This document shows, in pieces, positions 39,200 to 48,081 of a DNA stretch of 55,000 nt. Source of the DNA: Prorocentrum cordatum. Lineage: Eukaryota > Sar > Dinophyceae > Prorocentrales > Prorocentraceae. Every line of letters begins with the position of its first letter. The stretch's first letter is position 1. The notes beneath the pieces are model-generated. The model saw nothing but the letters and a program-made list of their open reading frames with translations, ran no database searches and was not told the DNA's origin. The translations under genes and the position numbers were made by a program. Location: positions 30,001 through 85,000 of the forward strand of contig CAUYUJ010022392.1 of assembly GCA_963575745.1 (NCBI GenBank), written 5' to 3'.

Positions 39200-39652
39200 T
39201 GTCTCATAGCACGACAATGGTCCTAGGCGAGCCTGCATTTCAATGGTGCTGGCCTGGAGGGCGGCGCTGACAACTACAGCTTGCGTGCGCTCTTGGCGCA
39301 GCTGCAAGACGTCTCGCATGGCAGGCACCTTTCAGACTTGCTCTTGAGTATTTCAGCAGGTGGTTCTTGGCTTGGCTCTCGCAAGCAAGAAGCACGACTA
39401 CCTGTCGACCTACAATGCCCCCGTTGCCGGGCAGCTCCCGAGACCCCCATTCATCGTCACTGGACTTGTGAGGCCAACAAGGGGCACCCTATCTATTTGG
39501 AGTCCGACGAGTTCCTCATGGAAGCCTTGGCCCATCATGAACTCGAACCGTGTTTTTGGCACCGAGGTCTCATTCGCCGTAGCTGGACCCTGGTTGAGGC
39601 CCGTGTTTACGAAGAAAGCTGGCTTACCACTGGTATACCTGGAGCTTTGTAG
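39200..39652 (+). pseudogene. Cys/His zinc-finger segment of element 3
   Basis: Frame FNGAGLEGGADNYSLRALLA, then LSISAGGSWLGSRKQEARLP and CPRCRAAPETPIHRHWTC (C-x2-C, then H-x-H-x2-C), the finger that follows RT in such elements. It is shifted relative to the RT frame by an indel between 39135 and 39200. TAG at 39650 ends the frame, but the same frame continues straight into RNase H. Confidence 0.65.
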
Positions 39653-40735
39653 GCAGGCTGTCTTGGGAGCGGGACATCACAGGACCCTATCGTGATCTGT
39701 GGGGACGCCTCGGGAGGCCCAGACAGTAGGGACCCACACTTTCGGCGCGTAAGTCTGGCTATTGTTGTCGTTAACCAATTCGTTCCGTTCCTCTGCGAGC
39801 AGTCTATTGCAGGTCCGCTTACTGGCAGATCTCTGACAGTACCTCGAGGGGAGTTATTGGCTCTCTTGATATCGCTGCGATATGCCGACGGGCATCTTGT
39901 TTTCGTTTCAGACAACGAAGAAGTAGTGCGAGGTTGGTGGCAGCATGGTTGGGAGTCCCCGAGAGGGGAGCTGGCAGATCTTTGGAGGGAGATTGGAGAC
40001 CTTCTCAGGCATCGTGCTCATGAGACAATCGCTGTCCTCCAGATTTCGTCGCATCTCTCACCCCAGCATGTTGCCGAGCAAAGGTACCCCAGATGGATGA
40101 TTGCAAGTAACATTTATGCTGACGTGCTTGCAAATCTGGCAACGGAGCAGCACAAGCTACCCGAGCACATCCGTTTCCGTGTATTGCAGGTAGAACGGAA
40201 GGCTGCTCTGGTTCGGAAGCGTCTGATCAGATCTACTCTCGAGGCCATCAATTGCGAGCAGGCTTTGAGACATATTGAACGTATCAAGTCCGCTGCCGCC
40301 GCCGCCGCCGATCCTGTTCCCCCTCCTCCTGCTCCCCCTCCTCCCTCTCCCCCTCCCCGCGCCGCCGCCGTCGCCCTCTTCCGCTCGGAGCATGCAATGA
40401 CCGACGACGGCCTGAAGTGCACGAGGTGTCGGAACTCGCGCATCAAGGCGGGACGCGCGCGGTGGCATAGCACGGCATGCCACCCCCTCCTGCCCTTGTC
40501 TGGGGACCTTCTGCAGCCTCCCGCGGGGGTACGGATACACCTGGCGGGTGGGTGGGTGCACGAGAGTCATCCTATGTGCTATAACGAAGTTTCTAAGGTG
40601 TGGATTTGCCTGTCTTGCGGGTTCTTCGGGGCCGAGCAGCTTCGGGCCCTGGCATCCGCGTGTCTTCCGTTGCAGATCACCAAGAAGAGGAGGGAATACC
40701 TTTCGACATTCGAGAGTGGACTTCCCCCCAAGTAG
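39653..40735 (+). pseudogene. RNase H domain and Cys-rich C-terminus of element 3
   Basis: RNase H that would remove the RNA template strand. From the GTG at 39692: ICGDASGG (D5), VPRGELLALL (E54), VFVSDNEEVVRG (D74) and ASNIYADVLANLA (D144), the four acidic active-site residues in order. An Ala/Pro linker (PPPPAPPPPSPPP) near 215-230 follows, then CTRCRNSRIKAGRARWHSTAC and WICLSCGFFG, two Cys pairs probably binding zinc. The domain is uninterrupted to the stop at 40733-40735. It is in the same frame as the finger upstream, separated only by the TAG at 39650. Confidence 0.8.
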
Positions 40736-40794
40736 TCCGACTTGTTATTGCTTCGCAATCGTTCCGAATCCTTCCCCTCCTTCTCGACTTCCTC

Positions 40795-40870
40795 GTTTCC
40801 TCCTCCTCCACCTCCGCCTCCGCCTCCTCCTCCTCCTCCTTGTCCTCACCGTCGCCCTCATCCTCCTTTT
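40795..40870. repeat. TCC/CTC pyrimidine-rich run
   Basis: TCCTCC, CCACCTCCGCC and similar words; the probable 3' flank of element 3. Confidence 0.7.
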
Positions 40871-42264
40871 TCTTGGCTCTCGGGACACCTCGGCGGACAT
40901 TCGTGCTGAGGATCTTCGCGAAAGTTTGTTGGATCTTCTTTGGCTTCTGGAGCCCTTTCTTGGTGCGGTTGCTGTCGCGAGGAGGATTGATGAAGGGGAG
41001 GGAGGATGACTGGAGAAGGGAGGAGAGAAGAGACAAAAAGGAGGGCGAGGGAATGAGGGAAGAATCGGGACGGATATGGGGAAAAACCGAAAGGAGACCC
41101 GCTGGGCGACTCCAAATTCCTCCTTCTGCGGTCCCCCCTCGTCCCGCAATGTATCTATCTAGCGACCTCGCTATCTTTCATCGATATCAATGTCCACCGT
41201 TCGGTCTCACGACTGACCGCTACCACGAACTATTTCCGCAACTGTCCCCTTTTCTGTCGGTGTGACCCTTCCTCGGTGTCACGCTCTACCTTCCGATATC
41301 TCCTCGGAAGGCATCAAAACCGAGCTCGCGCCACACGCACTGTCACTACCTGCCAGCCTCACGATGCATCGATCGACGCACACGGACCAACCGTGAGAGA
41401 CACCCACACCCCTCGTGCTGCCAGCAGGAACGCCGCGCCAGGCACGAAACGGGGGCCTTCCTGGCCACCGCGAGCGCCTCGGCCACGAGCAAGCCCACCG
41501 ACCCGGATCTCGCAAAGAGGGGCCCGCCGACCGGGGGCCCTCCCGAGCCCAGGGTGATCATCACCTCGGCGTCCGGACGGCAGACTGCGACAAGCCCTGG
41601 GGGGCACAATTTGAGGCACATGGTCATGAGAGGCTAGATCGGTGCTCGCGGGCGGCGACGGCGACAGTTCCCACAGGAGCACTTTAGAGGCATTCCAGTC
41701 GGGGCCCATCGGAAGGCCGCAAGGTAGGGACGCAAGGCCGTCGGACCTTCAAGTTGCAATGACTGGCCAGCAATATTGGTTGGCCAAAACAAAAGAACAC
41801 CTTACGAGGACGAACAACATCCTCAGCAAAGCACCTCATCCTTCGTGAGGGGTCCAATTGCTCTTCATAGCACGAAGTAGACTTCCAAAAGCAAACGCGG
41901 CCTGTATTTCCCACCGAGCATCCAACTGCCGATCAGCTTCCGCGTGCAATTCGCGCCCGGGGTGAGACCACACCTCCACTAGAACAACAAACTTTACTGC
42001 CTAGAAAGCCAGACGTGCCACGATGCGCGCGCCCGCGGCTCGTGGCGCCAGACGCTTTGCGTAGCCGCGAGTCGGAACGTGAAACTATCATGCCTTGACT
42101 ACTACTATGCTGCCGGAGCGAACAATCAGAGGATGCTGCCTACAATCAGAATCCCAAACCGCGCGGCCCAAGCAGAATTAAAGGGTACTGGGTGCTCCGA
42201 GCGCCAACTACGCCTCCCAGTTCGCCAACTGGAGTGGATCTCCTGATGCGGTCGTGCCCGCGTC
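40871..42264. other. No gene seen
   Basis: Unique-looking sequence with short frames on both strands. Nothing with protein-like content or a repeat family is recognised. Confidence 0.4.
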
Positions 42265-42475
42265 CTTAGAGGCCTTCCATATGGTGTCGGAATAGATGGG
42301 GTCGGAGGACTGCGCCGCATCGTCGATACATCGGCAACGCCGGCGATGCATCGGCGACGTCGGTGTGAAGAAAATGGGGCTCCACATCGAGCCGCATCGC
42401 CGATGCATCGGCGACGCAGCGCCATCTTCCGACCCCATCTGCTCGGACCTCATCTGGGAGCCCTACGAAGTCGAC
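42265..42475. mobile_element. Large foldback element (~210 bp)
   Basis: Left arm AGATGGGGTCGGAGGACTGC (42293 on), with CATCGTCGATACATCGG inside, faces the right arm GACGCAGCGCCATCTTCCGA CCCCATCT. Outer parts (TAGAGGCCTTCCATATGG left; CATCTGGGAGCCCTACG right) also pair imperfectly. The centre holds repeated GATGCATCGGCGA words. A right-half relic is at 47679-47708. Confidence 0.7.
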
Positions 42476-42845
42476 CCGATACGCAACACGCAACCAGTAG
42501 CGTGTTGACACGGAGCTCAACACGTGCAGCCGAGCTGCTGAAACAAGGCACGCTGAATAAGGAACGAAGCCGTTTTTGGTACCACAACAGCCTGGGCATG
42601 CGAGGAGGGCTACAGGCACAACCACGGAATGACCCAAAGAACAGCGAGCCCCTTCCGGACCCAAAGCGGTCCTGATTTCAGCGTGGTGACTGTAGGCTGA
42701 ATACGTAGGTCTGGCGCGAGACGTTCGCCAAAACGTGGGCCAGCACGTGCAGAGCCAACACGCAGCGTGCTGACGCGGACGTTTTGAGCACGATACGTGT
42801 TGCGTTCCAGCGCGGGCGTAGCAGGGCAGCTGAAGAGCCCTAGTT
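42476..42845. other. No gene seen
   Basis: CAACACGCA- and GCACGTG-type words recur several times. No gene. Confidence 0.35.
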
Positions 42846-42847
42846 AG

Positions 42848-42980
42848 GGCTCTCCTGGAGTCCTGGAAGCGTCCTCCTGGAGCCCTCCTGGAGTCCTGGA
42901 AGAGTCCTCCTGGAGTCCTCCTGGAGCCCTCCTGGAGCCCTGGAGTCCTCCTGGAGTCCTCCTGGAGCCCTGGAGCGTTG
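42848..42980. repeat. 12-bp tandem repeat (CTCCTGGAGYCC)
   Basis: CTCCTGGAGTCC and CTCCTGGAGCC(C) units in about ten imperfect copies. Confidence 0.88.
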
Positions 42981-43212
42981 CGTCCCCACGAGGAGCCCTG
43001 GAGTCCTCCTGCTCGCCCAGGCTCAGGCTCGAGCCCTCGCCGCCGCGAGGCGTGCTCGGCTCGGAGCCCGACCCGAGGCCCCCGCCCTCCTCGGGCTCTC
43101 CGGCGCGCTCCTCCTCGGCGCCGCGCCGCTGCGCCGCTGCCTCGGCCTCGCGCCCTCCGCTCGGGCCGCCGTCTCCGCCGGCGCCGTCCTCAGAGGAAGG
43201 AAAAAACGGCAG

Positions 43213-43375
43213 AGACATAAACTCGTGGCGCTCCGCGCGGAATTCTTGGGTCTGAGCTGGGCCCCCCTTCCCTGGCGCGCGGGGCGCGCCGGGGGCGGCG
43301 CCAGAGGCGCCGCCGGGGGGGCCCAGCGCGGATCCAAGAAATCCGCCCGGAGCGCCAACAGTTTACATCTATGTC
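43213..43375. mobile_element. Family B foldback element, copy a
   Basis: GACATAAACTCGTGGCGCTC on the left faces GAGCGCCAACAGTTTACATC TATGTC on the right. Inner arms are GCGCGGAATTCTTGG and GGATCCAAGAAATCCGCCCG, with a GC palindrome in the middle (CCTGGCGCGC..GGGGCGCGCC, GGCGGCGCC..GGCGCCGCC). It is the same layout as copies b, c and d. Confidence 0.75.
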
Positions 43376-43479
43376 GTTTTTGATTCCTCGTCGTGCGCAG
43401 GAGCGAATACCCAGGCAGGAGTGTCGGCCTCCAGGGGCCGGGGGAACGCCAAGCCTGAGCGTGCAGGCCAGAGCCTGGG

Positions 43480-43535
43480 GGGCCCCGTGTGGGCCCCGCA
43501 CCGGAGGTCACTCTGGCGAAGGGTCACTCTGACGC
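43480..43535. repeat. Dispersed repeat C, copy 3
   Basis: GGGCCCCGCACCGGAGGTCA then CTCTGGCGAAGGGTCACTCT. A TCC array follows at 43540-43600. Confidence 0.65.
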
Positions 43536-43803
43536 CGCCCTCCTCCTCCTCCTCCGCATCCTCCTCCTCCTCCTCCTCCTCCTCCTCCTCCTCCAAAGGC
43601 CGACGTCCCGCCGCGGCGCCGCGGCACTCTGGGCCTGCTGGTGGGCCCTCCGGTGGCGGTCGAAGCGCGCCCTCCGGAAGCCAACGCGGTAGGCCTCGGC
43701 CAGGGGCTGCCGCGAGGCGGCGCGGGGCTCCGGCGGGGCCGGCTCGGCTTGCGCTGGGGAGGCGCGCTCCTCCTCCGCCTCCTTCAGGGAACAACGAGCG
43801 GCA

Positions 43804-43956
43804 TAAGCACAAGCTTTCGGAGGTCCGCGCGCATTCCCTGGATCGGCGCTGGACCGCTCTCCCTGGCGCGCGGAGAGCGTCAGGGGCGGCGCCGGAGGCG
43901 CCGCCAGAAGGCCCCAGTGCCGACCCAAGAGATCGGCGCGGAGCTCCGATGTACTG
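43804..43956. mobile_element. Family B foldback element, copy b, at the edge of a gene
   Basis: CACAAGC..TTCGGAGGTCCGCGC on the left faces GCGCGGAGCTCCGATG...GCTTGTG on the right, with GGATCGGCGCTGG and the GC-rich palindrome inside. The open frame of the 44-45 kb gene runs into the element without a stop, so the element supplies its last codons or lies in the following intron. Confidence 0.75.
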
Positions 43957-43969
43957 CTTGTGTAATTGC

Positions 43970-45245
43970 TGGTTCTCAAATTCTCCTCCTCTTCGTTCTC
44001 CTGCAACGTCGGCATGTCCTCCACGTTGGCCTTCGTGACCTTCCATATCTGCCGGAAGTCCTGGTAGCACTTCCTGTTCTGTGCGGCGCTCGTGGAGGGC
44101 GACTCGGGCTGCGAGCCCCAGGACGAGCCGCTGTCCGAGCTGGAATCCTCCGAGCCCGAGTCCGACCTCGAGGCGCGCATGTCCGACATGTCCAGGTGCA
44201 GCCCTAACAACTCTTCCGAGTGCAGGTTGTTGGCCGCCAGAAAGGACCTACGCCTGCTTAGCTGCTTGCAGACTTCGTCTACCAGCTCCTTGGTCGTCTC
44301 CATGGAGGCCGCCTTGAGGTCCCGTCGGAAGCGCTCGACAGCAGTGAGCTTGAAGGTGGTCAGGCTGCACCGCAGCATCTTGTCCATGGTCTTCTGTCGG
44401 CTGAGCCACTTACCAAAAGCGATCACGAAATCGGACAAGATGAACACTTTTGCATCCTCGTTGTAGATTCCCTGCGAGCCGATGTCACGCCTCGAGCACC
44501 CGCCCTCGCTCTCGTTGCGCCTGCTGCGGACCTTCTGGAGGATGTGGTAGATCTGCGTCATGTCGTGTGTACTCGCGTTCACGTACAGCTCTCGGCACAT
44601 CCTGCTGAAAATGCTGGAGTCCTGGTGCACGTTCATGTGGCCGCTGGGGCAACTCTTATCGAAGAGTTCCTGGATCTCCTCGACGTCGAGCAGCGTCAAC
44701 TTGCCGTCGCTGGCCATGTTCATGAGGGCGCGCTCTGTCCAGAGGGCATCCACGTCTCCATTGATGCCCACGGACGTGCAGATCTTGTCCGAGTCCCATC
44801 CCTTGAGATTTTGGGTGAGGCTCTTGGCGATCTTGCGCAATGCCTCTGTTTGATCGCGAATCCGCTGCTCCTCCTTGCGCCGCTTCTCCGCAACAGGGTG
44901 CGGAACATCGCACGCTTCCCAGACCCCCTGCTCGAACGAGGTCAGCATGCTTCGCCGCAGCTCCTGCGCCAGGGCCTTGACCTGGTGCGTTATGACCTGC
45001 GCTCTCCCCATCCTGCGCCCTGCGAGGTCCAGGACCTCAAGGTCTTCCAGAAACAGGCTTCTGCGGCGCGACCACTTGGAGCGCCTCGAGGCCCCTGAGG
45101 GCGAGGCCTCTCGGCTAGCACGCAAGAATGACCCTGGACCTCTGGTGCGCGGCTTCTCGGGGCCGCGGGGTGGCCAAACCCAGGCGCGCAAGACGGCTGC
45201 TGCCGCCTCGCGTTGAGTCGCTTGGGGGCCCACCCGTGCCCGCAC
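43970..45245 (-). CDS. Unrecognised protein, probably one large exon
   Basis: A minus-strand frame with convincing protein composition from about 45060 to 43970. Numbering from the frame's first codon at 45245, residues 60-75 are SRRRSLFLEDLEVLDLAG. A charged helix, EKRRKEEQRIRDQTEALRKI (120-139), then NMASDGKLTLLDVEEIQELF (176-195), which looks like a degenerate EF-hand loop, then QIYHILQKVRSRRNE, KVFILSDFVIAFGKWLSRQK (266-285) and ERFRRDLKAASMETTKELVD. An acidic Ser tail (SDSGSEDSSSDSGSSWGS, 361-378) and a final acidic helix follow. No known family is recognised; calcium binding is only a guess. Residues before about 62 come from dispersed repeat C sequence, so the exon probably starts at 45060 after an acceptor (CGCCGCAG). 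Beyond 43970 the frame enters family B copy b. Confidence 0.55.
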
Positions 45246-45278
45246 CCGGGGTCAGTCTGGCGAAGGGTCGCTCCTACG
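45221..45278. repeat. Dispersed repeat C, copy 4
   Basis: GGGGGCCCACCCGTGCCCGC then CGGGGTCAGTCTGGCGAAGG GTCGCTCC. Confidence 0.6.
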
Positions 45279-45650
45279 TCCAGTCGAGCCTCGGACAGGA
45301 GGCTGTTGCTGCCGATGCTGGAGCGCAGCCGCCCCGCCGCGGAGCAGGAGGAGGCCTCGCCGAGGGAGCCCCGCCGCCCCGCCGCTGGGCAGCCAGAGGC
45401 CCCGCCTTGCGGGAACGGGCAGCGGCATGCGGTCAGGCACCTCCTCGGAACAGCGTGCCGCGGCGGCGGCCCCGGCGGCACGCCGTGCCCTGCGAGCGGA
45501 TAGCGTGTCGCTCAGCTCCGCGGGGCGGGCGGATCGGAAAGGCTCGGGACGTTGACGCCTGGGGACTGGGATGTGGATAGCGTGTCGCGGCGAAGCGTGG
45601 GGCCCAGAACCGGTGTCGCGACACGCCAGGCCAAAGTTCCTGACCGTAGC
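45279..45650. other. No gene seen
   Basis: Very GC-rich sequence, open in several frames. CGGAACAGCGTGCCG and CGGATAGCGTGTCG words recur. No gene recognised. Confidence 0.35.
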
Positions 45651-45654
45651 CATC

Positions 45655-45777
45655 AACTTTCGGAGGTCCTCGCGGATTTCTTGGATCGGCGCTGGACTCT
45701 CCTCCCTGGCGCGCTCCGCGCGCCAGGGGCGGCCTCCATCGCCGATCCAAGACATCCGCGCAGAGCTCCGACGTTTT
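45655..45777. mobile_element. Family B foldback element, copy c
   Basis: AACTTTCGGAGGTCC on the left faces GAGCTCCGACGTTTT on the right. Arms continue CGCGGATTTCTTGGATCGGC / GCCGATCCAAGACATCCGCG, with CCTGGCGCGC / GCGCGCCAGG at the centre. At about 123 bases it is the shortest copy. Confidence 0.78.
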
Positions 45778-45955
45778 CGGGCGGGCGGTAATGGGGGGTG
45801 ACCGACATGGGGGGTGAAGAGAAGGGCCCCAACATGGCCCCTTTGGGGTCCTTTTGGCCCCCTGCCAGCTCCAAAGGGAGCCCGAAAGGGCCCCTTCAGG
45901 GCTCTCTCCGTCACCCCCCATTTCGGCCACCCCCCCATTACCCACCCGCCCGACC
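45778..45955. mobile_element. Separate foldback element abutting family B copy c
   Basis: GGTAATGGGGGGTGACCGAC (45787 on) faces GGCCACCCCCCCATTACC at 45926-45943. The arms run on for about 60 bases through GAAGGGCCCC and GGGGCCCCTTC, and outwards through GGGCGGGCGG. It has no coding capacity and is unlike families A and B. Confidence 0.72.
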
Positions 45956-45963
45956 TTGCATGT

Positions 45964-46839
45964 TTATGCCATTATCGGTTGTTCCAGGACACCTGGGCTC
46001 GGGGGCCCCAAGAGCTCCAACGGCGCGAAGCCGTCGGAGGGCCGCCGGGCCCGGCCGCCGGCGCTCGCGGCGGGCGCGGCCCGGCGATGGGCGGGGCGCG
46101 CGCTGCCCCGCCCAGCGGCAGCGGCGGGTGCCTGGGCCGCTGGGGCCGCCGTGCACGCGGGGCCCGCGCCGCAGGGCTGCCACGGGCCAGCCAGCGCAGC
46201 GCCTGCGCAGCACCCCTCGTCGTCCTGCTTCTGGCCGTCCAGCTCCAGCGCGGGCGGCCGTCTCCTCAGCGCGAGGGCCACGCTCGCGGCGTCCAGGCAG
46301 GTGCGGCGGCCTCCGGCGGGCCCCGAGGCCGGGCGGGCCGGCCGCGGCCACGTCCCTCCCGCAGGCCACGGGTCCGGGCAGGGGCTCCGCAGGGCGCGGA
46401 CCAGCTCGCTGCTGCGGCGCACCTCGGGCGTCGTGCGCGCGGTGCTTGGGGCGCCGGTGCCCTCGTGCTCGGGGCTCGTGCGCGTGGTGCCCGTGTAGCG
46501 GGTGGAGGCGGAGTCGCACCGCGCGGAGACGGGCCTGCGCTCGCCACCGTCCTGGGCGGCGCCCCTGCGCCGCGCGCTGCGGCTGCTGGAAGCGCTGCGC
46601 AGCTGGCGGGGCGCCGCGGGCGCCGGGGCCGCTGGGGGGGCCGCGTGCCGCGGCGCGGCAGCCGGCCCGCTGCGCGCCAGCCCGGCGTTCGCCAAGCTAT
46701 GCGCGGCCCTGGCGCCGCAGCCTCTGCTGGGGCAGCGCGCCGCCCGAGCGGCGGGGGCGGCGGCCATGGCATTGGCGCTGGGAGCCTTCGGCGGCCTTGC
46801 GGCGCCCGTGCGGGGGGCGCGAAGCGGGGCCCCTGCCAC
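45964..46839 (-). CDS. Possible Ala/Pro/Arg-rich protein, unrecognised
   Basis: A 291-codon minus frame in extremely GC-rich sequence, where frames on both strands stay open. This one has the least biased middle part: CDSASTRYTGTTRTSPEHEG, RRSSELVRALRSPCPDPWPA, TCLDAASVALALRRRPPALE and LDGQKQDDEGCCAGAALAGP. The N-terminus (MAGAPLRAPRTGAARPPKAP) could be a targeting peptide. A donor-like CCCAG|GTGTCC lies near 45990. With frames this open, base composition alone could explain it. Confidence 0.3.
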   Translation of the reverse strand: MAGAPLRAPRTGAARPPKAPSANAMAAAPAARAARCPSRGCGARAAHSLANAGLARSGPAAAPRHAAPPAAPAPAAPRQLRSASSSRSARRRGAAQDGGERRPVSARCDSASTRYTGTTRTSPEHEGTGAPSTARTTPEVRRSSELVRALRSPCPDPWPAGGTWPRPARPASGPAGGRRTCLDAASVALALRRRPPALELDGQKQDDEGCCAGAALAGPWQPCGAGPACTAAPAAQAPAAAAGRGSARPAHRRAAPAASAGGRARRPSDGFAPLELLGPPSPGVLEQPIMA

Positions 46840-47946
46840 CGCTTGAGCCGAGAGGCAACGGGCAGAGACAAACGCGGTGAGCGTGCGTGGGGGGGCGATG
46901 CAGTGAGCAGGCCAGCCCTTGTCCGAGCTATCTTTGCTCCCAATTCAGAGGCTGGTTCGCCGCACTGTGACTGTGACCCCGAGGGGGCCCTGAGCCAGAA
47001 TGCGAATGTGGCGCTGTCAATGGTGGTTACGATGCGGTCTCAATTGTGCTTGACACACACACACGAGTTAACACGGGATGTGTAACCTTGCATGTAAAAA
47101 GCTGTGTTAGCTGCACGGCGCCACAGCCCAAGGCGAAGTCAAGCGACTGCGAAAGCTAGAGCCTAGAGCCAAATATCAACCCAAGTGTACAAGTAACCCA
47201 TATCAAGCAAGGCGAACTTCTACTAACACTACGGCAACACACAACTGATCGAAACTCAGCTGGGGCGCATGGGCAATGCTCGCGCGGCACCAGCGGCGCT
47301 GGCCTAGATGAGCCCGCGAGGTCGCAGGGCGCCTTGGATTAAAGTTCGATCTGTTTTCGCTGGCGTGTCCTGGAGGCCCAGGGATATCTCCAGGATCGCC
47401 TTTCATCCAGAGTAATTTTGTAACGGTCCTGGGGCCCTGAGGGCCCCCCAAAGCCATACCCCTATATAGTACGCATCTATACATACACATGCATGCATGC
47501 ATACGTGTCAGCCAGCGTGGGCCCTAAACAGTGCGTCATTGCACTGTGGGAGCAGACTATAGGATGTAAACTATGTGGTGGAAGCGTAAGCTATGTGGTG
47601 AGAGCTGATGAGGTAGCACCTATGCTGCGTAACCTATATGATGTAAGCTATGCCATGTAAGTCGCGATCATTCGACCACATCTACTCGGACCCCATCTGG
47701 GAGGCCTAGATGTGGCCCGTGGACAGCCCAGGGGGCCCTAAATCGCAGAAAAAACCTCAGGACCCGTTTGCTTCATGGTGAGCGGTACCTCAACAAATGG
47801 CGGGCTCCTGAAACCCTGCACCCAGACCCTAACCGCTCTCCATCTGTGGAATCGCCGTCGTTTTGCTTCCGCCGCCTTCCGCTGGAGAAGAGATGCCAAT
47901 CCTGTCGGACCTCGCGAGGCAGCTGCTTGGAGGACAGCACAACGGT
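46840..47946. other. No gene seen
   Basis: Unique-looking sequence. AGCTATGTGGTG/GTAAGCTATG words recur at 47560-47660, a short CATG run lies at 47487, and 47679-47708 is the half copy of the 42265-42475 element. Confidence 0.45.
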
Positions 47947-48081
47947 ATAAACATAAGCTGTCGACGGTCCCTGCGGATTTCTTGGATCGGCGCTGGACCT
48001 CCCTCCTTGGCGCGCAGAGCGCGCCATGGGCGGCGCCAGGAGCGCCGCCAGGGGGGCCCTGTGCCAAAAGCTTATGTTTAT
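47947..48081. mobile_element. Family B foldback element, copy d, with perfect 12-bp ends
   Basis: ATAAACATAAGC (47947-47958) and GCTTATGTTTAT (48070-48081) are exact inverted repeats. Between them are GCGGATTTCTTGGATCGGCG and the GGCGCGC / GCGCGCC and GGCGGCGCC / GGCGCCGCC palindromes; the right inner arm has been lost. The ends define the family boundary best. Confidence 0.8.

Larger units (their letters stand above)
35426..40795 (+). mobile_element. LINE with endonuclease, RT, zinc finger and RNase H, decayed (element 3)
   Basis: Plus-strand non-LTR element of a lineage different from element 2. Order: APE endonuclease remnant (to about 36420), reverse transcriptase, Cys/His finger, RNase H, Pro-rich linker and C-terminal Cys pairs. 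Frames change at about 36140, 36170 and between 39135 and 39200, and there are in-frame stops at 38931, 39132 and 39650. The 5' end is taken at the end of the GA array and the 3' end at the start of a TCC-rich run. Both are approximate. Confidence 0.8.

Noticed and set aside
45645-45660. Second spliced-leader relic (CCGTAGCCAT)
   Set aside because: Only the first ten bases match and the rest is family B sequence; the TTTTGGCTCAAG part is missing.
45814-47085. 423-codon plus-strand protein
   Set aside because: Gly/Ala/Arg-only composition in extremely GC-rich DNA; the minus frame is less biased and even that is doubtful.
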